From: Pseudomonadota bacterium
Lineage (GTDB): Bacteria > Pseudomonadota > Alphaproteobacteria > UBA1280 > JAAZVW01
Direction: 5' to 3'
Assembly (NCBI GenBank): GCA_018623135.1
Contig: JAAZVW010000009.1
Span: 1 to 42,637, forward strand
Length of the DNA: 42,637 nt
Both the position numbers and the translations under genes were made by a program. Below the pieces are notes generated by a model. That model saw nothing but the letters and a program-made list of their open reading frames with translations. It had not been told where the DNA came from and did not search any database. The first letter of the stretch is position 1, and each line of letters opens with the position of its first letter. Of this stretch, positions 34,843-42,637 are shown piece by piece.

Positions 34843-37800
34843 ATGAAGAACCTAGCTAATTTGTTTAAAAAGCCGACAAACGAACAAGAAATGTTCGATG
34901 TCATCCGTCTGTCAATTGCGTCTCCTGAAAAGATTCGCAGCATGTCATACGGTGAGGTTAAAAAACCAGAAACAATTAACTACCGTACATTTAAGCCAGA
35001 GCATGGTGGTCTTTTCTGTGCCCGTATTTTCGGTCCTGTAAAAGATTACGAATGCTTGTGCGGTAAGTATAAACGTATGAAACACCGCGGTATCGTTTGC
35101 GAAAAATGTGGTGTAGAAGTTATTGAATCTAAAGTGCGTCGTGAACGTATGGGTCACATTGAGCTTGCTGCTCCTGTTGCGCACATTTGGTTCTTGAAGC
35201 TGTTGCCATCTCGTATGGCAACACTGCTTGATCTTACTCTTAAAGATATTGAGAAGATCTTGTACTTCGAAAACTTCGTTGTGATTGATCCAGGTATGAC
35301 GACTCTTGAAAAAGGTCAGCTTCTTTCTGAAGAAGAATACATGGATGCACAAGATGAATTTGGTGAAGATGCATTCCAAGCTGAAATTGGTGCTGAAGCG
35401 ATTCGTTACCTTCTGAAAGAAATTAATCTTGCAGAAGAGTACCGTGATCTTTCTGAGCAGTTAACTGATGACATGCCTGCAATGCGTCGTGCTAAAGTTG
35501 TTAAACGTCTTAACCTAGTGAGTGCTTTCCTAGAATCTGGTAATGATCCAGCCTGGATGGTGCTAGATGTTATTCCGGTATTGCCACCAGAATTACGTCC
35601 GCTTGTACCGCTAGATGGTGGTCGTTTTGCGACTTCTGACTTGAACGATTTATACCGTCGTGTTGTTAACCGTAACAACCGTCTAAAACGTCTATTAGAA
35701 CTACGTGCACCTGAAATTATTGTACGTAACGAGAAGCGTATGCTTCAAGAATCTGTAGATGCGTTATTCGATAACGGTCGTCGCGGTCGTGTGATTACAG
35801 GTGCGAACAAACGTCCGCTTAAATCTTTAGCTGATATGCTTAAAGGTAAGCAAGGTCGTTTCCGTCAGAACCTACTTGGTAAGCGTGTTGACTACTCTGG
35901 TCGTTCTGTAATTACTGTAGGTCCTGAACTTATGTTGCACCAATGTGGTCTACCTAAGAAGATGGGTCTTGAGCTATTTAAACCATTTATCTATAACAAA
36001 CTAGAAAAACGTGGTTTAGCGACAACAATTAAAGCTGCGAAACGCATGGTAGAACGTGAACTACCTGAAGTATGGGATGCATTAGACGAAGTAATTCGTG
36101 AGCACCCAGTTATGCTTAACCGTGCGCCAACACTTCACCGTTTAGGTATTCAAGCTTTTGAACCTAAGCTTATTGAAGGTAAAGCGATTCAATTACACCC
36201 GCTTGTATGTACAGCCTTTAACGCCGACTTTGACGGTGACCAAATGGCCGTTCACGTACCGCTTTCTTTAGAAGCGCAAATTGAAGCACGTGTATTGATG
36301 ATGTCTACAAATAACATTCTTTCACCTGCAAGTGGTAAGCCTGTTATTGTACCTACACAGGATATTATTTTGGGTCTTTACTACCTATCTATCGCACGTT
36401 GGGGCGAAAAAGGTGAAGGTATGATCTTCTCTGATATCGGTGAAATTGAGCACGCATTGGCTGAAGGTTTGGTAACATACCAAACACGTATTAAAGCGCG
36501 TTTCCGCGGTAAGCTATGGGATACTTCTGTTGGTCGTATGATTATTGCACAAGTATGGCCTGAACACGAACAGCTACCATTTAGCATGATTAACACAACA
36601 ATCACGAAGAAAGTAATGGGTGAACTTATGCATAAAGTTTACTTAATTGCTGGCCAGAAAGATACATGTATCTTTGCTGACCGTGTGATGGCGATTGGTT
36701 TCAAACATGCGGCGAAAGCTGGTATTTCGTTCGGTAAAGAAGATATGCGTATTCCTGATGAGAAATACACGCTTGTTGAATCTGCAGAAGAAGAAGTACG
36801 TCGTTTTGAACAACAGTACATGGACGGTCTGATTACTTCTGGTGAGAAATACAACAAAGTGATTGATATTTGGACACGTACGAACGAGAAGATTTCTGAT
36901 GCTATGATGAGTGGCATTGCCGATACAGAAATTGATTATAACGGTGATAAAGTTGTTCAACCTTCTATGAACTCTGTTTATATGATGGCGAACTCTGGTG
37001 CCCGTGGTTCTGTAACGCAAATGCGTCAGCTTGCTGGTATGCGTGGTCTGATGGCGAAACCAAATGGTGAAATTATTGAAACACCAATTACAGCGAACTT
37101 CCGTGAAGGTTTGAACGTATTACAATACTTCATCTCTACCCACGGTGCGCGTAAAGGTCTTTCGGATACAGCCCTAAAAACAGCCAACTCTGGTTACTTA
37201 ACACGTCGTTTAGTAGACGTATCGCAAGACTACGTTGTTGCTGAGCCTGACTGTGGTACAGACCGTGGTGTGATTTTACGTGACCTAACTGATGGTTCTA
37301 ACGTAATTGAAACACTTAAAGAGCGTGCGCTAGGTCGTGTGCCTCTACATGATGTAGTTAGCCCGCTTGATGGTTCTATTATTGCTGCTGAAGGCACAAT
37401 TTTAGAAGAGACACATGTGTCTGAAATTGAAAAAGCTGGTATTGAAACACTTAAAGTACGCTCAGCTCTAACTTGTGAAACACAAGGTGGTGTTTGTGCG
37501 AAGTGTTACGGCCGTGACTTGGCTCGTGGTACTGCTGTTAACCTTGGTGAAGCTGTTGGTATTATTGCCGCTCAATCTATTGGTGAGCCGGGTACTCAGC
37601 TTACGATGCGTACCTTCCATATTGGTGGTACGGCTTCTGGTTCTGCTGCGCAAAACACAGCTGAATCTGAAAGCAAAGGTACAGTTAAGCTACATAATAT
37701 CTCAACACTTACAAACTCTGATGGTTTAGATGTTGTGATGAGCCGTAATGGTGAAGTGCGCCTTGTAGATAGTAATGAGCGTGATCGTGAACGTCATAAA

Positions 37801-38964
37801 GTGCCATACGGTGCTGTGCTGTTTGTGAAAGATGGTCAAGAAGTTGATAAAGGTGAGAAACTTGTAGAGTGGGATCCATATACAGTGCCGATCTTAACTG
37901 AGATTCAAGGTAAGATTCACTTCCTTGACTTGGTTGATGGTGTATCTATGGAAGAATCTACGGATGAAACAACAGGTATCTCAAGCCGTCAGGTTGTTGA
38001 CTGGAAGATGTCGACTCGTGGTGCAGATATGAAACCTTCTATTGTTCTTATGGATGATAAAGGTAGCATTGTAACACTACCAAATGGTGCACAAGCTGTT
38101 TACCAGTTGCCTGTAGGTGCAGTTCTTTCTGTTGAAGAAGGTCAGGTTGTTTCTCATGGTGACGTAATTGCACGTATGCCTAAGGAAAGCTTGAAGTCTA
38201 AGGATATTACCGGTGGTCTACCACGTGTTGCTGAACTATTTGAAGCACGTAAGCCTAAAGACTCTGCGGTTATTTCTGAAGTATCTGGTACAGTAACATT
38301 TGGTAAAGACCTTAAAGGTAAGCGCCGTATTATTGTAACGGGTACACGTTTAGACGGTACTGAAGATACAGTTGAATACTTGATCCCGAAAGGTCAGCAT
38401 TTATCTGTGCGTGAGGGTGATTACATCGAAGCCGGTGACATGATCCTTGAAGGTAACCGCGTGCCACAAGATATTTTACGTGCACAAGGTATTGAAGCGC
38501 TTGCTGATTACATGGTTTCTGAAATTCAACAAGTATACCGTTTACAAGGTGTAGGCATTAACGACAAACACATTGAAGTGATTGTGCGTCAGATGCTTCG
38601 TAAAGTAGAAATCACACGTCCGGGTGAGTCTACGTTCCTTGTTGGTGAGCTTGTAGATATCTCAGACGCGGAAGAAGTAAACCGTAAACTAGAAGCTGAA
38701 GGTAAAGTTCCTTGTGAATTTGAAGTACAGCTTCAGGGTATTACTAAAGCATCGTTAACGACTAAATCATTCATCTCTGCGGCGTCGTTCCAAGAAACGA
38801 CTCGTGTACTAACATCTGCTGCTGTAGCAGGTAAAGCTGATGATTTGGCTGGTTTGAAAGAAAACGTTATTGTTGGTCGTCTGATCCCTGCGGGAACAGG
38901 TCGTGCTTTACGTGGCATGCGTGAAGAAGCGATTGAGCAGCAATCACAAGAAGCTCTTTCTTAA
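34843..38964 (+). CDS. rpoC: DNA-directed RNA polymerase beta prime subunit
   Basis: Carries the catalytic magnesium site. 1373 residues. The N-terminal zinc finger has Cys at 71, 73, 86 and 89; the absolutely conserved NADFDGD (three catalytic Asp) is at 460-466; the second zinc site shows [15 protein letters not shown]; the bridge-helix/trigger-loop region includes [20 protein letters not shown]. The frame extends to an ATG at 34822 without a ribosome site, whereas AAAGGATTAGCC precedes the ATG at 34843 giving the usual MKNLANLF start. A terminator follows, separating it from the secreted-protein cluster. Confidence 0.98.
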   Translation: MKNLANLFKKPTNEQEMFDVIRLSIASPEKIRSMSYGEVKKPETINYRTFKPEHGGLFCARIFGPVKDYECLCGKYKRMKHRGIVCEKCGVEVIESKVRRERMGHIELAAPVAHIWFLKLLPSRMATLLDLTLKDIEKILYFENFVVIDPGMTTLEKGQLLSEEEYMDAQDEFGEDAFQAEIGAEAIRYLLKEINLAEEYRDLSEQLTDDMPAMRRAKVVKRLNLVSAFLESGNDPAWMVLDVIPVLPPELRPLVPLDGGRFATSDLNDLYRRVVNRNNRLKRLLELRAPEIIVRNEKRMLQESVDALFDNGRRGRVITGANKRPLKSLADMLKGKQGRFRQNLLGKRVDYSGRSVITVGPELMLHQCGLPKKMGLELFKPFIYNKLEKRGLATTIKAAKRMVERELPEVWDALDEVIREHPVMLNRAPTLHRLGIQAFEPKLIEGKAIQLHPLVCTAFNADFDGDQMAVHVPLSLEAQIEARVLMMSTNNILSPASGKPVIVPTQDIILGLYYLSIARWGEKGEGMIFSDIGEIEHALAEGLVTYQTRIKARFRGKLWDTSVGRMIIAQVWPEHEQLPFSMINTTITKKVMGELMHKVYLIAGQKDTCIFADRVMAIGFKHAAKAGISFGKEDMRIPDEKYTLVESAEEEVRRFEQQYMDGLITSGEKYNKVIDIWTRTNEKISDAMMSGIADTEIDYNGDKVVQPSMNSVYMMANSGARGSVTQMRQLAGMRGLMAKPNGEIIETPITANFREGLNVLQYFISTHGARKGLSDTALKTANSGYLTRRLVDVSQDYVVAEPDCGTDRGVILRDLTDGSNVIETLKERALGRVPLHDVVSPLDGSIIAAEGTILEETHVSEIEKAGIETLKVRSALTCETQGGVCAKCYGRDLARGTAVNLGEAVGIIAAQSIGEPGTQLTMRTFHIGGTASGSAAQNTAESESKGTVKLHNISTLTNSDGLDVVMSRNGEVRLVDSNERDRERHKVPYGAVLFVKDGQEVDKGEKLVEWDPYTVPILTEIQGKIHFLDLVDGVSMEESTDETTGISSRQVVDWKMSTRGADMKPSIVLMDDKGSIVTLPNGAQAVYQLPVGAVLSVEEGQVVSHGDVIARMPKESLKSKDITGGLPRVAELFEARKPKDSAVISEVSGTVTFGKDLKGKRRIIVTGTRLDGTEDTVEYLIPKGQHLSVREGDYIEAGDMILEGNRVPQDILRAQGIEALADYMVSEIQQVYRLQGVGINDKHIEVIVRQMLRKVEITRPGESTFLVGELVDISDAEEVNRKLEAEGKVPCEFEVQLQGITKASLTTKSFISAASFQETTRVLTSAAVAGKADDLAGLKENVIVGRLIPAGTGRALRGMREEAIEQQSQEALS

Positions 38965-38993
38965 AAACGTGCTTTAAAAAGCACATGCTTATG

Positions 38994-39022
38994 AAAAGAC
39001 GGCCTTAAGGCCGTCTTTTTTT
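38994..39022 (+). terminator. Terminator after rpoC
   Basis: AAAAGACGGCC / GGCCGTCTTTTTTT with a TTAA loop. A smaller hairpin, GTGCTTT / AAAGCAC, lies just before it (about 38969-38984). Confidence 0.88.
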
Positions 39023-39097
39023 GTGGAAGGTTGATTATATCCTTATAAACACTTACCTTTTATGTGTTAGGGATAATAAGTTGTTAGGTATACAGGT

Positions 39098-40105
39098 ATG
39101 AAGTTTTGGCTATTTATAATTTTATTAAGTGTGAGTGCAACTGCTTATGCAGAGCCTAAAGCGATGAATGTAAAGGATTTGGTTCAGCAAGTTTTGGCTG
39201 AAAAAGAAGTTGATCCGAGACTTATTGCCGAGGCTGCTGAGCGCGAAGAAAAAGCAAATTATTCTACAAAAAATCCTGATAAAACAGAAGGTAAGGGCTT
39301 TAATTTTTTTGGGTTATTTGGTGGTTCTGATAAAAACAAAGTGGTTGAAGACTCTAGAAAATTTATTGAGACAGAAGATTTCCGTAAGTTACCGCAATCA
39401 GTTCAAGAAAAAGTACGTCAAGAATTAGAAAAAGCTCAAAAAGAAGCGAAAAATTCTAGAGATAATAAAAATCCATCTAAACCATATACAACAGGTCAGA
39501 AAGGTAATGCTAAAGACAAAGCTACAGTAGCTGGCCGTGTAAAAGTAATTGAGATTTCTAATGAAAAATTAAATATGCAACGTTATTTAGATGGTACGCA
39601 AGATTTAGAGGATTTACGTGCAGAGCTTGCGAATATGTTGGCCATGTTAAAGAGCCAAGTGACATCAACAGAATCGGCAGTGAATCTTGAACGCACAAAA
39701 CTAAGGTCATTAGAGTCACGTGCAAGGAACTTGTATAACCAGATGACAGGTATTCAAAACTCTAAGAATTCATTAAATAATCGTTATCAGAATGCGCAAC
39801 GTCGTTTAGCTGCGATTAATGCAGAAAAACAACGCCGTGCAGAGGCGGCAAGGCTGGCAGCAGAAGCTGCACGAAAAGCGGCTGAAGCGGCAGCTAAGCC
39901 TAGTGGTACAACTTCTGGCACAAAGAAATATTGCTCAGCATCTGCAAGGCGTTCTGTTGAAGCGCAACCTGCAGCTTGTTTGTTAACGGCTGTGGCACAC
40001 GGGCGTACATCAGGAGCCTGTGAAAGTAGGGCTTTAGGTAGCTGTGCTTATTTATGTAATAATGGCGTTTGGGTAAAGATGCGTAATGACTGTGAGTATG
40101 ATTAG
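39098..40105 (+). CDS. Secreted coiled-coil protein with C-terminal Cys/Trp motif
   Basis: 335 residues of no family I recognise. A signal peptide covers residues 1-19 (cleavage near AYAEP). The mature protein begins with Glu/Lys-rich helical segments and a Gly/Phe patch (FNFFGLFGGSDKN). A charged Lys/Asn linker follows, then a long coiled coil over about residues 165-265 (DLEDLRAELANMLAMLKSQV onward, ending in Ala/Glu/Arg repeats). The last ~60 residues form a small six-Cys domain ending in CAYLCNNGVW (nt 40043-40072), a motif shared with the third gene of the cluster. It is followed with zero gap by the next gene. The composition suggests a periplasmic or surface fibrous protein; the role is unknown. 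Confidence 0.75.
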   Translation: MKFWLFIILLSVSATAYAEPKAMNVKDLVQQVLAEKEVDPRLIAEAAEREEKANYSTKNPDKTEGKGFNFFGLFGGSDKNKVVEDSRKFIETEDFRKLPQSVQEKVRQELEKAQKEAKNSRDNKNPSKPYTTGQKGNAKDKATVAGRVKVIEISNEKLNMQRYLDGTQDLEDLRAELANMLAMLKSQVTSTESAVNLERTKLRSLESRARNLYNQMTGIQNSKNSLNNRYQNAQRRLAAINAEKQRRAEAARLAAEAARKAAEAAAKPSGTTSGTKKYCSASARRSVEAQPAACLLTAVAHGRTSGACESRALGSCAYLCNNGVWVKMRNDCEYD

Positions 40106-40123
40106 ATGATAGGGATGAAGAAA

Positions 40124-40507
40124 ATGAAAAAATATTATGTTGTTTTGATTGCTGTTTTTGTCCTTGTATTTTCACCTGTTGTTTATGCACAGCAAGTTAT
40201 GGGTGGCGGTGTAAATGATTTATCTAATAACGAGATTATGAACAAGAATAGAAGTTCGGATTTACAAGGTAAATTTACAGATTTTGAAAATAGTATTAAT
40301 CAGCAAAAAACGGCAATTGAAGCAGCAGAGGCTGACAATGCTGCTAATCTTGCAAATGCACGTGGTCGTATTAATGGCTATGAATCTAGGTTGAATCAGG
40401 TGGAGTCGCGTATGAATGCTATGCGAAGTCAAATTTCTGCAGGTGGGCGTACAATGTCTTTGATTGAGGCAAAGCTTAAGCAAATGGAAATTAGCTTAGG
40501 TTTATAG
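40124..40507 (+). CDS. Small secreted coiled-coil protein
   Basis: About 127 residues, unrecognised. A strong signal peptide (residues 1-22, ending VYAQQ) precedes a mature domain that is almost wholly helical, with Asn/Gln/Ala-rich heptads (QQKTAIEAAEADNAANLANA, RINGYESRLNQVESRMNAM). There are no Cys in the mature part, unlike its neighbours. The frame also has ATGs at 40106 (directly after the previous stop) and 40115; I prefer 40124 because AGGG lies 9 bases upstream. It is probably co-transcribed with, and perhaps an assembly partner of, the proteins on either side. Confidence 0.7.
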   Translation: MKKYYVVLIAVFVLVFSPVVYAQQVMGGGVNDLSNNEIMNKNRSSDLQGKFTDFENSINQQKTAIEAAEADNAANLANARGRINGYESRLNQVESRMNAMRSQISAGGRTMSLIEAKLKQMEISLGL

Positions 40508-40526
40508 GCAGAAGAGGGGTAATGAC

Positions 40527-41822
40527 ATGATTAAATTAAGTTTATCTTTACTAGGGTTTGCGTTTATAGCATCCTCTGCTTTTGCTCAGCAAAAAGTTGA
40601 GGAGACCGTACAAGATTTTACATCTGGGGAATCTAAAACAAAGTTCCAACATAATCAACTGGAAGCAACCTTTAAATTTTTACAGGATGATTTTGCAAAT
40701 CGTGCTGGTGATATTAATACTAAAATTACCCAGACAAGGCAGAGTTTACAAGGGCTTGCTACAGATGAGGTTTCGGTGAATAATCGTATATCAGCAGCAG
40801 AGGGTAGGGCGAGTTCAGTCGGTTCTTCTGTATCTTCTCTGATTAACTCTATTAATGCGTTGGCGAGCCAATTGGGTATTGGTTCTCAAGGGCGAGATCA
40901 GGCATTGCTTAATCGTATTGATCAATGGTATCAGACGAATGCTTGTCGACCAGCAGATACTTCAGGTAAAAATTATTGGCACGATAAATATCAAGATATA
41001 GGTGAAGAAATTTGGACGCATATGAACTTTATTGTTCAACGTGATGGCCCAGACGGTACAGATTGCGATTGCTTATATAATAACAGAAACAGAAGTGCCG
41101 CTTATATGGAAGACTTTAATGCAAAATGTGGCAACTTATCTGCTTGCCCGCAGGTTGCACGTGGTACTGTTTATACAGCGAATGATGATGATAATAATAG
41201 ATTGCTTAAGCCGTTGTTTTCGGTGAATCATGGTCAGTCAGGCTCTGTTTCCGTTTCGGACGACGGTACTGTGAAGACAGAATCTTTTTCCTGTAAAAAT
41301 GGTGTATGGATGCTGGGTTCGCAGGCTGCACGCTGGAGAGCTGCCGCATGTACAGATCAATCTGGTACAGCATTTACAGTTAGTGAAAAAGCGGATCGTA
41401 TTAAATCTTCATTTGGCGGTGGCACGTTTATTAGAGCTAAAGGTGCGCCTTTCCCAATTGGTAATTATATGAATGAAGTCGTTTGTCAGGCTTCTGGTTG
41501 GGTCGATATTGAAGTGCCTAAAAAAGCTTGTGCTGCTGGTAATGCTACAGTTTCTATTGGCGGCGCTGTTGCGGGTGCGCCAATAGGAAACTATACGGCT
41601 AAGCTCTCTGGTGCAAATCATGGAGGTGTTGTTACAAGCTCTTGCGAATATAAGCTTGCTTGTATGACAGAGAATAATTACCATATCGCGCGTTACAGTA
41701 GTTGTTCGTTTTCTTGTAATGATGGCACTTGGGCGTTGAAATCAGCGTCTGGGCAATCTATTGTAAGAAAATGTAAAGCGATGAATATGAATATAGACCT
41801 TGGAATCGATTTAGGATTTTAA
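40527..41822 (+). CDS. Secreted coiled-coil protein with two Cys/Gly/Trp modules
   Basis: 431 residues, unrecognised. Signal peptide at 1-20 (cleavage near AFAQQ). A helical, Gln/Ser-rich coiled coil spans about residues 22-120. The remainder is a Cys-rich, Gly/Asn-rich domain with beta-type composition. It contains ESFSCKNGVW (nt 41280-41309) and CSFSCNDGTW (nt 41703-41732), matching the motif at the end of the first gene. A GAPFPIGNY / GAPIGNY pair suggests an internal duplication. Such G-x-W cysteine motifs resemble those near the ends of some pilus-tip or fibre adhesins, but I cannot claim homology. The start ATG is preceded by AGAGGGGTAATGAC. A strong terminator closes the cluster. Confidence 0.75.
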   Translation: MIKLSLSLLGFAFIASSAFAQQKVEETVQDFTSGESKTKFQHNQLEATFKFLQDDFANRAGDINTKITQTRQSLQGLATDEVSVNNRISAAEGRASSVGSSVSSLINSINALASQLGIGSQGRDQALLNRIDQWYQTNACRPADTSGKNYWHDKYQDIGEEIWTHMNFIVQRDGPDGTDCDCLYNNRNRSAAYMEDFNAKCGNLSACPQVARGTVYTANDDDNNRLLKPLFSVNHGQSGSVSVSDDGTVKTESFSCKNGVWMLGSQAARWRAAACTDQSGTAFTVSEKADRIKSSFGGGTFIRAKGAPFPIGNYMNEVVCQASGWVDIEVPKKACAAGNATVSIGGAVAGAPIGNYTAKLSGANHGGVVTSSCEYKLACMTENNYHIARYSSCSFSCNDGTWALKSASGQSIVRKCKAMNMNIDLGIDLGF

Positions 41823-41850
41823 ACAAAAAGTACTTTTAATACTTGACTTT

Positions 41851-41891
41851 AATGCGACAGAGCCTTATAAAAACTCTGTCGCATTTTTTTA
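41851..41891 (+). terminator. Terminator closing the secreted-protein cluster
   Basis: A 12-bp perfect stem AATGCGACAGAG / CTCTGTCGCATT with an 11-base loop and seven T's. Very strong. Confidence 0.92.
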
Positions 41892-41929
41892 TGCGGCGTT
41901 TTTGCATATTTTATAAAGGTTCAAAAATG

Positions 41930-41959
41930 TTGCAGGGTAGGGGCAAGAACCCGTTATCT
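41930..41959 (+). promoter_or_regulatory. Candidate rpsL (str operon) promoter
   Basis: TTGCAG with an 18-base spacer to TTATCT (or 17 to GTTATC). It lies ~100 bp before rpsL, after the cluster terminator. Confidence 0.4.
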
Positions 41960-41977
41960 TTTTAGATTTAGATAACG
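41952..41977. repeat. Inverted repeat upstream of rpsL
   Basis: CGTTATCT and AGATAACG, 8 bp each, separated by 10 bases. It overlaps the candidate -10, so it could be an operator or an RNA hairpin. Confidence 0.6.
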
Positions 41978-42056
41978 AAAACGCCCATGCCATATTGTGT
42001 ATTTTGTATGCTGCAGAATAGACAGATAGCAAATATTAAAATTTAAGGTGAATTAA

Positions 42057-42428
42057 ATGCCAACTATTAACCAATTGGTTCGTAAGTCGCGTCAAAGCAA
42101 GCCTGTACGTAATAAAGTGCCTGCTATGGAAGCATGCCCACAAAAACGTGGTGTTTGTACGCGTGTATATACAACAACTCCTAAAAAACCTAACTCAGCG
42201 ATGCGTAAAGTAGCTCGTGTACGTTTGACAAACGGTTTTGAAGTGACAAGTTACATCCCTGGTGAAGGTCATAACCTTCAAGAACACGCTGTTGTTCTTA
42301 TCCGTGGCGGTCGTGTAAAAGACTTACCTGGTGTGCGTTACCATACAGTACGTGGTGCGCTTGATACAGCAGGTGTTGAAGGCCGTAAGCAGTCTCGTTC
42401 TAAATATGGCGCTAAGCGTCCTAAATAA
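42057..42428 (+). CDS. rpsL: 30S ribosomal protein S12
   Basis: Decoding-centre protein and streptomycin-resistance locus. 123 residues, normal. [10 protein letters not shown] and [16 protein letters not shown] carry the two Lys residues (43 and 88 in E. coli numbering) of the sensitive form. An AAGGTGAATTAA ribosome site precedes the ATG. First gene of the str operon here; rpsG follows after 21 bp. Confidence 0.98.
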   Translation: MPTINQLVRKSRQSKPVRNKVPAMEACPQKRGVCTRVYTTTPKKPNSAMRKVARVRLTNGFEVTSYIPGEGHNLQEHAVVLIRGGRVKDLPGVRYHTVRGALDTAGVEGRKQSRSKYGAKRPK

Positions 42429-42446
42429 GCATTAAGGGAGATATAA

Positions 42447-42637
<191 letters not shown>

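Noticed and set aside
30811-38918. Many minus-strand frames of 60-150 residues within rpoB and rpoC
   Set aside because: Shadows of strongly biased codons in essential genes; none has protein-like features or signals.

Overview
The window looks like chromosomal DNA of a flagellated, A+T-rich alphaproteobacterium. The evidence is the tuf / tRNA-Trp / secE / nusG / rplKAJL / rpoBC / rpsL-rpsG order, a phasin-type granule protein, a SapC-family protein, a PreP-like M16C protease, and EF-Tu and RNA polymerase subunits of alphaproteobacterial character. I cannot assign a genus. There is no insertion sequence, integrase, phage gene or CRISPR array, so the accessory content is mostly unusual genes set among housekeeping genes.

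Layout. (1) 1-4980: a two-partner secretion (type Vb) locus, made of the 3' part of a filamentous-haemagglutinin-like exoprotein, a small secreted protein, and the TpsB outer-membrane transporter. (2) 5056-5550: a small protein with a ParB/Srx-like motif. (3) 5634-11545: two divergent flagellar operons. Leftward are fliK-flgD-flgE (hook length, hook cap, hook); rightward are an FlhB C-terminal homologue, a small helical protein, fliO and fliP (export apparatus). (4) 11583-13858: an orphan GAF histidine kinase and folD. (5) 13981-16978: an FAD-dependent oxidoreductase with a 400-residue repeat-rich tail, and a phasin with a palindrome inside its probable promoter. (6) 17087-23727: recJ, a secreted M23-like protein that has lost its zinc ligands, an M16C protease and a SapC-family protein. 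(7) 24051-38964: the translation/transcription supercluster, containing tRNA-Gly, tuf, tRNA-Trp, secE, nusG, then an unknown protein and an M50B-type membrane protease, then rplK, rplA, rplJ, rplL, rpoB and rpoC. (8) 39098-41822: three consecutive secreted proteins (coiled coil, two with a shared cysteine/Trp motif) lying between rpoC and the str operon. (9) 42057-end: rpsL and the start of rpsG.

The best candidate for an undescribed system is the three-gene secreted coiled-coil / Cys-motif cluster between rpoC and rpsL. Its first and third proteins share a C-x3-C-x2-G-x-W motif, and the cluster is bounded by strong terminators. Second is the oxidoreductase with two different exact-period protein repeat arrays (87/90 bp and 102 bp). 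Smaller leads are the palindrome in the phasin promoter, a hairpin-T tract between the tRNA-Trp promoter and the tRNA, unusual residues around the rifamycin region of RpoB, and the small secreted protein between tpsA and tpsB. Promoters, terminators and RNA structures were found by eye; no alignment, folding or database search was run.
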